From: Achromobacter sp. HZ34
GTDB lineage: Bacteria; Pseudomonadota; Gammaproteobacteria; Burkholderiales; Burkholderiaceae_B
Direction: 5' to 3'
DNA length: 64,000 nt
Assembly (NCBI RefSeq): GCF_002209485.1
Contig: NZ_NJIX01000004.1
Location: 62,001-126,000 of the forward strand
Below are positions 1 to 8,123 of this stretch, one piece after another. The number at the start of each line of letters is the position of its first letter. Position 1 is the stretch's first letter. The translations under genes were made by a program, and so were the position numbers. Below the pieces are notes generated by a model. The model saw only the letters and a list, made by a program, of their open reading frames with translations, was not told the DNA's origin and did not search any database.

Positions 1-115
1 TTAGGGTGCGTTGGCGTTCGTGGCGAAGACTCCTCCGGCACGCTGCGGCATGCGCGGCGCGGCGACGGCGTCAACCACGGCTGCCGCCGCGTCGTTACCA
101 AAGCCGCCCCGCTGT
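1..115 (-). other. Leader between glycine riboswitch and off-window gene
   Basis: On the minus strand this is the stretch after the second glycine aptamer. It holds no convincing start codon for a long ORF. A GGAGGAG purine run lies near position 40, so the start codon of the controlled gene may lie just beyond the left edge. In this group the gene after such a riboswitch is usually gcvT of the glycine cleavage system; that identity is an inference. Confidence 0.4.
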
Positions 116-304
116 CCTGTTTACCTGAGAGTTTCGCGCGCGGCTTGTCGCTGCGTGCTTTCCCCTTCGGTGGACTGCGTCGTCGCAAGTGTGTGACGCG
201 CAGCCTCTCTCCAGATCGGCATAGATGCCGTGCAGTCATTTTTGCCTGAGTGATTATGGGGTTGCACCGTTGGCGAGGCGTTCAAGCCTTCTTTCCTGCA
301 CGCA
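116..304 (-). promoter_or_regulatory. Tandem glycine riboswitch
   Basis: Read on the minus strand. Aptamer 1 (about 229-302) is closed by a perfect 7-bp stem, CGTGCAG (302-296) with CTGCACG (235-229), and carries the family signature CTCAGGCAAAA. After a short linker of about 14 nt, aptamer 2 (about 119-213) runs from GGAGAG through CCGAAGGGGAAA to GAAACTCTCAGGT, the hallmark sequence of glycine aptamers. Two aptamers with a short linker is the classic glycine riboswitch, which normally switches on gcvTHP when glycine is high. The regulated gene is off the left edge. No clear terminator hairpin with a T-run follows before position 1, so the expression platform cannot be assigned. Confidence 0.9.
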
Positions 305-315
305 AGAAGACTGAA

Positions 316-332
316 AGCAATGATCATGCCAA
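316..332 (-). promoter_or_regulatory. Candidate sigma54 promoter for the riboswitch transcript
   Basis: The minus strand reads TTGGCATGATCATTGCT. GG (-24) and GC (-12) are 10 nt apart, matching the RpoN consensus TGGCAY-N5-TTGCW closely. The predicted start point, 12 nt after the GC, is about position 305, immediately before the first base of aptamer 1 at 302. That agreement supports the call, but no activator site was identified. Confidence 0.5.
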
Positions 333-601
333 GTTGTGGGGACAGCGAGGGGGCACGTCGCTGTGATCGATCGATCAGGGGGACAGACTTGCTTGTCGAA
401 GGGTGTTTGCTGCGCGCTGGGGCGTTGCAGGCCTCAACGCGCGCCGTGGTGGTGCAGGGTTTGCACCAAGCGGGGGCCAGGAGAGCACGATGGTCCTGCA
501 TATTGCGGACAAGGTAGTAGCGAGGAAGCGAGCTTGCCTTTTTCTTTATTGGCAGGCGGTCTATTGTGCGCAGACTCACTATCTGATTTCGAGGAATAGC
601 C
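333..601. other. Divergent intergenic region
   Basis: This region lies between the minus-strand riboswitch promoter and the plus-strand serine hydrolase. I see a GATCGATCGATC run near 366-377 and a relatively AT-rich stretch at 535-600, which probably holds the promoter of the hydrolase. No protein-coding or RNA gene is supported. Confidence 0.4.
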
Positions 602-1852
602 ATGCCCGGTTCGTCCGCCCTCTTGGAGCCCGTCGCGTCCGCCGTGCAACGAGCGATCGATGATCACCGATTGGTTGGTGCCGTCGTCCTTGTCGCGCGT
701 GATGGCGTGGAGGTGCACCGTCAGGCGGCTGGCCTGGCGGATAGGGAGAGCGGCCGCGCAATGACCGAGGACGCGATCTTCCGGCTGGCATCCGTGAGCA
801 AGCCCATCGTGTCTACCGCGGCACTGGTGCTGGTGGCCCAGGGGCGGCTGGATCTCGACGAGGACATTGCGCGTTGGCTGCCCTACTTTCGGCCGCATTT
901 GCCTGACGGCGGCGTAGCCCGCATCACGGCGCGGCAACTACTTAGCCATACTGCGGGGTTGGGCTACCGCTTTCGCGAGCCTGTAGACGATTCGGTGGAC
1001 GGACCAGCGGACTGGGCAGCCCAGGGCGCTTACGCGCGTGCCGCCGTATCGGACGGTATGGACGCAGCCGGCATCAGCCTTGAAGAAAATCTGCGCCGTA
1101 TCGCCAGCGTGCCCTTGCAATACGAACCGGGCAAAGGTTGGGCCTATTCCCTCGCCACGGATGTTCTCGGCGCACTGATCGAACGTGTGCACGGGACGAC
1201 CTTGGACGTCGCCGTCCGTGATCTGGTGTCCGGATCCTTGGGCATGACGGGCACCGGCTTCGTTGCCCACGACCGTAACCGGGTAGCCACCCCGTATGTG
1301 AACGGTTCTTCCCCGGCGGCGGCCTCGTCTTCGCACAACGGCCTTCCCGTGGACGATGTACGCATGCAGCCGCATCGCCTGGATGAAGGCGAAGTGGTCG
1401 CCAGTGTCGAGAACACGGCTGGCATCATCTTCAGTCCATCCCGCATCTTCGATCAGCAAGCCTACCCTTCGGGCGGAGCCGGCATGGCCAGCACTGCCGG
1501 CGATGTCCTGCGCCTGCTGGAAACCTTGCGCCAGGAGGGTGGTGGCCTGCTTCCTCCCGCCTTGCTGAAGGAGATGTCGCGCGACCACATTGCCGGTTAC
1601 GAAATCCCCGATGGCCCCGGCTGGGGCTTTGGCCTAGGCTATTCCATCCTGCGCGACCGCCGACTTTGGCCCACCCCCGAGTCCGTCGGCACCTGGCGCT
1701 GGGGCGGCGCCTACGGCCATTCCTGGTTCGTCGATCCAGCGCAACGCCTGACCGTCGTCGCGCTGACAAATACCCTCTACGAAGGCATGCAAGGCCAGTT
1801 CGTCGTCGACTTGCGCGACGCGGTCTATACCGGACTTGAAGGAAGTCGCTGA
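602..1852 (+). CDS. Serine hydrolase of the beta-lactamase/EstB family
   Basis: 416 residues, a normal length for class C beta-lactamase-like esterases. The nucleophile motif SVSK is at about residues 64-67. A YSLATDVLG segment near 180 supplies the usual tyrosine, and a WGGAYGHS stretch near 367 stands where the KTG/HTG box is found. Together these place it with EstB-type esterases and penicillin-binding-like hydrolases (Pfam Beta-lactamase). No signal peptide is visible, so a cytoplasmic esterase or amidase is more likely than a resistance enzyme. The start is preceded by AGGA 7 nt upstream. Its 3' end overlaps the convergent DUF1016 gene by 28 bp. The substrate cannot be told from the sequence. 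Confidence 0.85.
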   Translation: MPGSSALLEPVASAVQRAIDDHRLVGAVVLVARDGVEVHRQAAGLADRESGRAMTEDAIFRLASVSKPIVSTAALVLVAQGRLDLDEDIARWLPYFRPHLPDGGVARITARQLLSHTAGLGYRFREPVDDSVDGPADWAAQGAYARAAVSDGMDAAGISLEENLRRIASVPLQYEPGKGWAYSLATDVLGALIERVHGTTLDVAVRDLVSGSLGMTGTGFVAHDRNRVATPYVNGSSPAAASSSHNGLPVDDVRMQPHRLDEGEVVASVENTAGIIFSPSRIFDQQAYPSGGAGMASTAGDVLRLLETLRQEGGGLLPPALLKEMSRDHIAGYEIPDGPGWGFGLGYSILRDRRLWPTPESVGTWRWGGAYGHSWFVDPAQRLTVVALTNTLYEGMQGQFVVDLRDAVYTGLEGSR

Positions 1853-2991
1853 GAGTATTGCCGGCAGCTTCGGGTTTTTTTCTGCCCTGATCTGGTTCGG
1901 ATCCTGAGGCGCTCGGTACTGGAAACCACGGAAGAAGGCGACGAAGCGGCCGACGCCGCGCGCCGTCGTGCGATTTCCACAGCGCGGTGCAACTGCTTCT
2001 GCAGAATCTTTACATCAGGGATGTGGGCCAGATATTCGGCCACGCGAATATTGACGGCCCCCAAGTCCAGGAGTTCGACCTGCTCGGAATCACGAGCGGC
2101 GCAAAGGATCAGGCCGATGGGCGGATCCTCGCCAGCCGCGCGCTCGTGCTTGTCCAGCCAACGCAGGTAGAGCTCCATCTGACCCTTGTGGGCAGGCTGA
2201 AACTTTTCCAGCTTCAACTCTATCGCCACCAACCGCTTCAAGTGGCGATGGTAGAACAGCAAGTCAAGATAGAAGTCATCCGCGCCGACGCTTATGCGCT
2301 TCTGTCTCGCCACGAAGGTGAAGCCTACGCCCAATTCCAGCAGGAACCTTTCCATCTCACGCAAGATGGCGTCTTCCAGATCACGCTCGCTGTAATCATG
2401 TGGCAAGCCCAGGAAGTCGAGCATGTAAGGATCGCGGAACACCAGGTCAGCCGTCATTTGTCCACCAGCACGTAAGTGGCTGATCTCGGCATTCACCGTG
2501 GTTTCGGGCTTTTTTGCAATTGCTGTACGCACATATAGTTGGCTGCTTATGCGCTCGCGCAGGGTTCGCACGCTCCAGCGCTCGACGCGGCACAATTCGG
2601 CGTAGAACTCACGTTCCAACGGCTGTTTGAGCGGCAGAATTTCAATGAAGTGGCTCCAACTTACTTCTCGCGAGAGCTCAGTGACGATTTTTTCGTCCGG
2701 GAACACTTCAGCGAATTGCACCATTCGGCGCACGCTACGCGCGCCGAATGCCTTTCCATACTCGGCCACCAATTGTGTCGACAGCGTCGACACAATCTGC
2801 TCTCCGTATTCCGCACGATTGTTCTTCAGCACTTCGCGCTGGACGCGTCGCCCGATATGCCAGTACAGCATAGTCTGCGTAGCATTGGCGGTCAGCGCGA
2901 CATGCTGGCGGGCAGATTCGATCAGGCTGCGCAGTTCAATCAACAGGGCATCGGCCTGCCGCCTGAGCGTGGGTTTACGTGTTATCGGCAT
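1825..2991 (-). CDS. YhcG/DUF1016 family PD-(D/E)xK nuclease-like protein
   Basis: 388 residues. The N-terminal part (about 15-170, with the stretch YWHIGRRVQ and a WSHFIEIL segment) matches the DUF1016 N-terminal domain. The C-terminal part (about 185-345) is a PD-(D/E)xK-type fold with the acidic residue in DFYLDLLFYH and ExK in AIELKLEKF near residue 260. Such genes are common in accessory regions and are often linked to restriction or defence loci, but no partner gene is next to it here. The last 45 residues are Ser/Arg-rich and non-conserved in appearance. The 3' end overlaps the serine hydrolase. It sits directly downstream of mnmE, whose 3' end is a known island insertion site in other bacteria. 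Confidence 0.85.
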   Translation of the reverse strand: MPITRKPTLRRQADALLIELRSLIESARQHVALTANATQTMLYWHIGRRVQREVLKNNRAEYGEQIVSTLSTQLVAEYGKAFGARSVRRMVQFAEVFPDEKIVTELSREVSWSHFIEILPLKQPLEREFYAELCRVERWSVRTLRERISSQLYVRTAIAKKPETTVNAEISHLRAGGQMTADLVFRDPYMLDFLGLPHDYSERDLEDAILREMERFLLELGVGFTFVARQKRISVGADDFYLDLLFYHRHLKRLVAIELKLEKFQPAHKGQMELYLRWLDKHERAAGEDPPIGLILCAARDSEQVELLDLGAVNIRVAEYLAHIPDVKILQKQLHRAVEIARRRAASAASSPSSVVSSTERLRIRTRSGQKKTRSCRQYSQRLPSSPV

Positions 2992-3156
2992 CTTTTCGGG
3001 TTCGATTTCGACATCACCCTAGGCGGCGAGCATCAGCCTGCACCTATTTCTTTCCCCCAAGTCTGGTGCGCATCTGGATGCCGTACCAGAACGGCTTGCG
3101 GATTGTCCTATGTGGTCGTAATCCCGAAGCGGGCGCAGCCACTAGCGTAAGGAGTT

Positions 3157-3261
3157 TCGGAGTGATCGTTTGTGTGGAAACGGGTGTGTTATTGGTTCCA
3201 TGGCCCGCGCGGAACCTTTTCGGATCACTACCGAAAGCCTACGAATCCGATCACTTTCCGA
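3157..3261. repeat. Three related copies of the mnmE 3'-end sequence (possible att scar)
   Basis: The last codons and stop of mnmE give GATCACTTTCCGA at 3249-3261 (plus strand). A near copy, GATCACTACCGA, lies at 3223-3234 in the same orientation, and an inverted copy, TCGGAGTGATC, at 3157-3167. The rest of 2992-3250 has no ORF that looks real. A GGTTCC/GGAACC hairpin (about 3194-3216) could end mnmE transcription but has no T-run. The repeats may be attachment-site remnants or coincidence. Confidence 0.35.
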
Positions 3262-4636
3262 TGCAGAAACTGGAGAAGATTTCGCCCAGCAGGTCGTCGC
3301 TGGTGAAGCGGCCGGTGATGCTGCCCAGGCTGTCGTGCGCCAGGCGCAGTTCTTCGGCGAAGAGGTCGAGGACGCGGTCGTCCAGTTCGGCGTGCTGGGC
3401 GGCCAGTTGCAGATGGTCGGAGGCGTCCCGCAGGGCGCGCAAGTGACGCTCGCGCGCTAGCCACGGGGATTCGCCGCCAGGCGTCCAACCCGCGATGTCC
3501 AGCAACGCCTTGCGCAGGATGTCCAGCCCGACGCCGGTCTTGGCGGAGATGCGCAAGGCAGTTTCGCCAGGTACCACGCCCGTGGTCGGGTCGCCCGCCA
3601 TTTCAAGATCGATCTTGTTGATCACCTTGACCACCGGCACGCCGCGCGGCAGTTTCTCCGCGATGCCGGCATCCAGCGTTTCGTCGGGCGCACCGGCGTC
3701 CACCAGGTGCAGGATCACATCCGCCTTGCCGATTTCCTGCCACGTGCGGCTGATGCCTATCTTTTCCACGGGATCGTCCGTCTCGCGCAAGCCCGCGGTG
3801 TCCACCACATGCAGCGGCACGCCGTCGATATGGATCTCCTGCACCACCTTGTCCCGCGTGGTGCCGGCGATGGGCGTGACGATGGCGACGTCGTCGCCTG
3901 CCAGGGCATTGAGCAAGCTGGACTTGCCGACGTTGGGCCGGCCCGCCAGCACGACATGCAAGCCTTCGCGCAGGATCACGCCCTGGCGCGTCTGCGCGAT
4001 GATGGCGTCGAGGTCGTCGCGCAAGCCTTGCAGCAGCGGCCGCGCCTGGTACTTCTCCAGGAAGTCGATTTCCTCTTCAGGGAAATCCAGCGTCGCTTCC
4101 ACCAGCATGCGCAAGTGCACGATGCGGTCCGCCAGCGCCGTCACGCGCTCCGAGAACACACCGGATAGCGATGCCATCGCACCGCGCGCCGCGGCTTCGG
4201 AGGTGGCCTCGATCAGGTCGGCCACGGCCTCGGCCTGGGCCAGGTCCATGCGATCGTTCAAGAACGCCCGCTGCGTGAACTCGCCGGGCTCGGCCAGGCG
4301 CATGCCCAGGTCGGCACCCACGCGCAGGCAAAGATCCAGCACGCGCCGCAATACCGCCGGTCCGCCATGCCCCTGCAATTCCAGCACGTCCTCGCCCGTA
4401 TAGGAATGCGGCGCGGGGAAGAACAAGGCCAGCCCTTCGTCCAGGACTTCGTTCAGCATTTCGCCCGTTACATCCCTGAACGCCAGCAGGTGCGCATGGC
4501 GTGGCGTCAGGTCGCGCTGGAACAGGGCGCGCACAAAGCCGCCCAGCTCCCGTCCGGAGACGCGAACGATGCCCACGCCTCCCCGCCCGGGAGCAGTGGC
4601 GATGGCGGCGATAGGGGCATGAGCTGATGGGGACAT
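3251..4636 (-). CDS. mnmE: tRNA uridine-5-carboxymethylaminomethyl modification GTPase MnmE
   Basis: 461 residues, the usual length. With MnmG it forms the modified wobble uridine (cmnm5U/mnm5U) of several tRNAs in the cytosol. The N-terminal tetrahydrofolate-binding domain begins [16 protein letters not shown]. The inserted G domain has the P-loop GRPNVGKSS near residue 231, the G2/G3 segments AGTTRD and DTAGLRE, and NKID. The protein ends with the invariant FCIGK, whose cysteine is catalytic. The start gives the family N-terminus. In Bordetella and Achromobacter mnmE lies directly after yidC on the same strand; here it is more than 18 kb away on the opposite strand, with a DUF1016 gene downstream. 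Confidence 0.97.
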   Translation of the reverse strand: MSPSAHAPIAAIATAPGRGGVGIVRVSGRELGGFVRALFQRDLTPRHAHLLAFRDVTGEMLNEVLDEGLALFFPAPHSYTGEDVLELQGHGGPAVLRRVLDLCLRVGADLGMRLAEPGEFTQRAFLNDRMDLAQAEAVADLIEATSEAAARGAMASLSGVFSERVTALADRIVHLRMLVEATLDFPEEEIDFLEKYQARPLLQGLRDDLDAIIAQTRQGVILREGLHVVLAGRPNVGKSSLLNALAGDDVAIVTPIAGTTRDKVVQEIHIDGVPLHVVDTAGLRETDDPVEKIGISRTWQEIGKADVILHLVDAGAPDETLDAGIAEKLPRGVPVVKVINKIDLEMAGDPTTGVVPGETALRISAKTGVGLDILRKALLDIAGWTPGGESPWLARERHLRALRDASDHLQLAAQHAELDDRVLDLFAEELRLAHDSLGSITGRFTSDDLLGEIFSSFCIGK

Positions 4637-4690
4637 GTGACGTTCAGGATGGGACCGCGGTGCGCAATAGGGGAATATAACGGCTGCGCA
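4622..4690. repeat. Imperfect direct repeat, copy 1 (mnmE start region)
   Basis: This 69-bp stretch covers the mnmE start codon, its first five codons and its 5' leader. It matches 5252-5319 at both ends: AGCTRATGGGGAC at the left and GCAATARGGGAAT plus a following ACGG..TGCGC at the right, in the same orientation and with the same spacing within 1 nt. The middle has diverged. Confidence 0.6.
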
Positions 4691-4693
4691 AGA

Positions 4694-5020
4694 TTATTGC
4701 GGTTCGCCCGCACCGTCAGGGCGCAGCCTGGCTGGCGTAGGCGTTCCGGTGCCGGCTCGAAACGGGCTCATGACAGCGCTCTGGAGCCTTTCCAGAAATG
4801 ACCGCGGGTAATCCGTGGTCGCGCGCGGCGATCCCGGGCATATCTGGCCGACCGCGAGTCCACTGATTCGCGGTGCCTCCCGCTCTGCCTCCAGGAGCGC
4901 ATCGACACGCTCCCGCATTGCGTCCACCCCCCGCATGAGCGTGTCCGCGGACTGAAGGGCCGCTGCGATTCGCGGGGGCATGGGGATGCCCTGGGCGGGG
5001 CTGCTGGCTTCCGTTTTCAT
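4694..5020 (-). CDS. Hypothetical protein, 108 aa
   Basis: I do not recognise this protein. From the ATG at 5020 it reads MKTEASSPAQ and contains a predicted helix of about 30 residues (SADTLMRGVDAMRERVDALL) followed by a Pro/Gly-rich C-terminus. The composition is hydrophilic, with no signal peptide or membrane segment. The ORF stays open further upstream in the same frame, but that extension looks like random coding. The upstream ribosome-binding site is weak. It lies between the two copies of the mnmE-start repeat, so it may be inserted material or a non-functional ORF. Confidence 0.35.
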   Translation of the reverse strand: MKTEASSPAQGIPMPPRIAAALQSADTLMRGVDAMRERVDALLEAEREAPRISGLAVGQICPGSPRATTDYPRSFLERLQSAVMSPFRAGTGTPTPARLRPDGAGEPQ

Positions 5021-5251
5021 TCGATTCGATCCATATAGAGCATTGTGGGGCCGCCCCGCCCAGGGAAATGGATGTCGCGGCCCGCTTGCGAGCCATGGAC
5101 ACACATGCCTGCACGTGCGGTTTTTCTTGGTACCCTCGTCCTGGCGCGATGTTCCGCGCAAGAGCAGCCCCCTTGACCAAGGGTTTGCACTGATTAAACG
5201 TTGGCTGCCGCATTCCACGGAAGTTCAGTCTTCCGTGATGAAGGAGGCATA

Positions 5252-5319
5252 AGCTAATGGGGACGTATGGGAATTAAAAACGGCTGCAAGAAGCAATAAG
5301 GGAATGTGACGGGTTGCGC
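5252..5319. repeat. Imperfect direct repeat, copy 2 (decayed mnmE start)
   Basis: Read on the minus strand, positions about 5265-5245 give ACGTCCCCATTAGCTTATGCC, matching the first seven codons of mnmE at 18 of 21 bases with the ATG changed to ACG. The reading then runs into a stop. It is therefore a dead duplicate of the mnmE 5' end and leader, about 630 bp from the original and just upstream of the dipeptide importer. The rest of 5219-5482 shows no other gene. Confidence 0.55.
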
Positions 5320-5482
5320 CGCCCCCATTTCCTCCGTATGTTGCGGCGTAGACAGCCGAAGCCGGGCCAAAAGCCTTATCGCTTCAGCGCCGCGAGCTTC
5401 AGGTTCACCAGCTAAGTCTCACACCGGATCCCGCAGTCGGGTTCCTTGTCCGGGTCTCTTCTCAATAGGGAGCGTCTTACAT

Positions 5483-7069
5483 ATGTCGATTCGCCTCACC
5501 CGTGCCCTCGCCGGCGGCGCTGCCGCGCTGGTCCTGGCCTTCAGTGCGTGTGGCAACGCCCTGGCACGCGATCTGATCATCGGTCTGAAAAGCGAGCCCA
5601 GCTCGATGGACCCGCAATATCACTCGCTCACGCCCAATACCCAGATCGCGGTCACCATCTTCGATCCGCTGGTCCGTACCGACAGCCAGCTCAAGCCCAT
5701 CCCCTCGCTGGCCGAATCCTGGACCGTCGACGGCAATGTCTGGACCTTCAAGCTGCGCCCCGATGTGAAGTTTTCCGACGGTACGCCACTGACCGCCGAT
5801 GACGTGGTCTTCACCTACGACCGCGTGCCCAAGGTGCCCAACAGCCCGTCGCCCTTCACGCTGTACCTGAAGGACGTGGCCAAGACCGAAGCGGTGGATG
5901 CCCACACGGTGCGCATCACCACCAAGGCCGCCGCGCCGGCGCTGCTGCCGAACCTGTCGCAGCTGCCCATCATGTCGAAGAAGGCAGCCTCCGGTGCCGC
6001 GCCGGAAGGCAAGACGACCACCGAACTGAATGCCGGCGACGGCCTGATCGGCACCGGCCCCTACAAGTTCGTGTCGTGGAAGCGCGGCGCCGAGATCGTG
6101 CTGGCGCGCAACGACAATTACTGGGGCAAGAAGCCGCTGTGGGACAAGGTGATCTATCGCCCCATGAGCAACGCCGCCAGCCGCGTGGCCGCGCTGCTGG
6201 CGGGCGACGTCGACCTGATCGAGGATCCCCCGACCGATGACCTGCCCAAGCTGAAGGCCGACAAGAAGCTGCACATCGAAGAAACCCCCTCGGTGCGCGT
6301 GATGTACGTGGCCATGGACCAGTTCGCTGAGCCCAGCCCCGGCATCACCGGTACCACCAAGAACCCGCTGAAGGACAAGCGCGTGCGCCAGGCGCTGTCG
6401 CTGGCCATCAATCGCGAAGCCCTGGTGGATCGCGTCATGGGCGGCATCGCGCTGCCCGCCGGCAACCTGTTGCCCTACCCGATGTTCGGCGCGTCCAAGG
6501 ACCATTCCAAGGCGGCCAAGGCCGACCTGGACAAGGCCAAGGCCTTGCTCAAGGAAGCTGGCTATCCGGATGGCTTCGGCATCACGCTGGGCGCGCCCTC
6601 GGGCCGCTACGTCAACGACGCCAAGGTGGCGCAAGCCATCGCTTCGATGTGGACGCGCATCGGCGTGAAGACCAATGTCGACGCGTCGGCGCCGCCGGTC
6701 TTCTTCAAGAAGCGCGACTCGTATGAGTACAGCGCGTACCTGGCGGGCTGGTCGGTGACCAGCGGCGAAATGTCCAACGCCCTGGGTTCCCTGCTGGTCA
6801 CGCCGGATGCCAAGGCAGGCCTGGGTACCACCAACCGCGGCCGCTACTCCAACGCCACGGTGGACGCGTTGTTCAAGGAGGGTGTGTCGACCATGGACGA
6901 CGCCAAGCGCGCCGAACTGCTCGGCAAGTCCGCCGATACCGCCATCGACGACTATGCGCTGCTGCCGGTGCATTTCGAACTGTCGGTGTGGGCCATGAAG
7001 AGCGACATCCGCTATCAAGGCCGTGCCGACCAGATGACGCAGGCGCAGAACGCCACCATCAAGCCCTGA
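5483..7069 (+). CDS. Dipeptide/oligopeptide ABC importer, substrate-binding protein
   Basis: 528 residues, typical of the SBP_bac_5 (DppA/OppA) family. It captures peptides or similar ligands in the periplasm for the adjacent permease pair. A signal peptide covers about residues 1-33 (hydrophobic core AAALVLAFSACG, cleavage near ALA-RD). The mature start DLIIGLKSEPSSMDPQ and the GTGPYKFVSWKRG segment are family landmarks. The ATG at 5483 has an AGGGAG Shine-Dalgarno; the same frame is open upstream to 5306, but that part looks non-coding. It is the first gene of an eight-gene plus-strand cluster. A cysteine in the signal region (FSACG) could be a lipobox, but the match is poor. Confidence 0.92.
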   Translation: MSIRLTRALAGGAAALVLAFSACGNALARDLIIGLKSEPSSMDPQYHSLTPNTQIAVTIFDPLVRTDSQLKPIPSLAESWTVDGNVWTFKLRPDVKFSDGTPLTADDVVFTYDRVPKVPNSPSPFTLYLKDVAKTEAVDAHTVRITTKAAAPALLPNLSQLPIMSKKAASGAAPEGKTTTELNAGDGLIGTGPYKFVSWKRGAEIVLARNDNYWGKKPLWDKVIYRPMSNAASRVAALLAGDVDLIEDPPTDDLPKLKADKKLHIEETPSVRVMYVAMDQFAEPSPGITGTTKNPLKDKRVRQALSLAINREALVDRVMGGIALPAGNLLPYPMFGASKDHSKAAKADLDKAKALLKEAGYPDGFGITLGAPSGRYVNDAKVAQAIASMWTRIGVKTNVDASAPPVFFKKRDSYEYSAYLAGWSVTSGEMSNALGSLLVTPDAKAGLGTTNRGRYSNATVDALFKEGVSTMDDAKRAELLGKSADTAIDDYALLPVHFELSVWAMKSDIRYQGRADQMTQAQNATIKP

Positions 7070-7072
7070 TAG

Positions 7073-7111
7073 AAGCCGGCTTCGGGTCATGGCGCAGGCG
7101 CGCCGTGACCC
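7073..7111 (+). terminator. Intercistronic hairpin after the binding-protein gene
   Basis: Two adjacent palindromes: GAAGCCGGCTTC (7073-7084) and GGGTCA-N-GGCGC facing GCGCC-N-TGACCC (7084-7111). There is no T-run. Such hairpins after a binding-protein gene usually protect its mRNA or reduce read-through into the permease genes, so that the binding protein is made in excess. Confidence 0.6.
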
Positions 7112-7148
7112 GCATTGCCTTGAACCGTGACGAAGTGAGCCTGCCGAC

Positions 7149-8123
7149 GTGCTAGCAACAATCATCCGTCGCCTCCTGCAGACCGTCGTCGTCATGTTCG
7201 TCATGTCGGCGCTGGTTTTCGGCGGCATCTATCTGGTCGGCGATCCTATTGCCATGATGGCCAGTCCCGATGCCACCGAAGCGCAGCGCGAGGCCATCCG
7301 CGTAGCCCTGGGCCTGAACCTGCCCGTGTGGCATCAGTACCTGATCTTCATCGGCAAGGCCATCCATGGCGACTTCGGCAACAGCTTCCTGACCGGCGAG
7401 CCGGCCATGCGGCTGATCCTCGACCGCGCCCCGGCGACACTGGAGCTGGCCGTGGTGGCGATGGGCATCTCGCTGCTGGTGGGCATTCCGCTGGGCATAC
7501 GCGCGGGCCTCAAGCCCAAGGCCGTAAGCTCGCGCGCCATCATGACCGGATCGGTGCTGGGCTTTTCCCTGCCCAACTTCTGGGTCGGCCTGATGCTGAT
7601 CATGATCTTCGCGGTGACGCTGGGCTGGTTTCCCGCCAGCGGCCGCGGCCCGACGGTGGCCGTGGGTCCGATACGCCTCAGCGTGCTGACGCTGGGCGGC
7701 TGGGCCAGCATCGTCCTGCCGGCGGCGACCATCGCGCTGGCCAAGTGCGCCACCATCATCCGTGTCACGCGCGCGGCCACGCGCGAAGCGCTGCCCATGG
7801 ACTACATCAAGTTCGCGCGCGCCAAGGGCCTGTCGGAACGGCGCGTGCTCAGCGTGCATCTGCTGAAGAACATCCTCATCCCCATCGTCACGGTGGGCGG
7901 CCTGGAGTTCGGCCAGGTCGTGGCGTTCGCGGTGGTGACGGAGTCGGTGTTCTCCTGGCCCGGCATGGGCAAGCTGCTGATCGATTCGATCATCAACCTG
8001 GACCGCCCCGTGGTGGTGGCCTATCTGTTGTTGATCGTGTTTTTCCTGGTGATGTTGAACCTGGTGGTCGACATCGTCTATACGGTGCTGGACCCGCGCG
8101 TCCGGCTGGATGGCCGCCGATGA
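7149..8123 (+). CDS. Dipeptide-type ABC importer permease (DppB-like)
   Basis: 324 residues. An inner-membrane subunit of the BPD_transp_1 family with an N-terminal membrane segment (IRRLLQTVVVMFVMSALVFG), a periplasmic loop and five further segments. The EAA-type cytoplasmic loop (DYIKFARAKGLSERRVLSVH) that contacts the ATPases is at about residues 218-236. The start is GTG at 7149; no in-frame ATG is better placed. Its stop overlaps the next start in ATGA, showing translational coupling. Ligand specificity cannot be read from the permease. Confidence 0.92.
   Translation: MLATIIRRLLQTVVVMFVMSALVFGGIYLVGDPIAMMASPDATEAQREAIRVALGLNLPVWHQYLIFIGKAIHGDFGNSFLTGEPAMRLILDRAPATLELAVVAMGISLLVGIPLGIRAGLKPKAVSSRAIMTGSVLGFSLPNFWVGLMLIMIFAVTLGWFPASGRGPTVAVGPIRLSVLTLGGWASIVLPAATIALAKCATIIRVTRAATREALPMDYIKFARAKGLSERRVLSVHLLKNILIPIVTVGGLEFGQVVAFAVVTESVFSWPGMGKLLIDSIINLDRPVVVAYLLLIVFFLVMLNLVVDIVYTVLDPRVRLDGRR

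Noticed and set aside
602-1852. Antibiotic-resistance beta-lactamase
   Set aside because: No signal peptide, and the motif set (SVSK, YSLATD, WGG) is that of EstB-type esterases, so a resistance role is not supported.
3062-3090. TCTGGT/ACCAGA stem as part of a tRNA next to mnmE
   Set aside because: No acceptor stem, T-loop or anticodon arm of a tRNA could be built around it.
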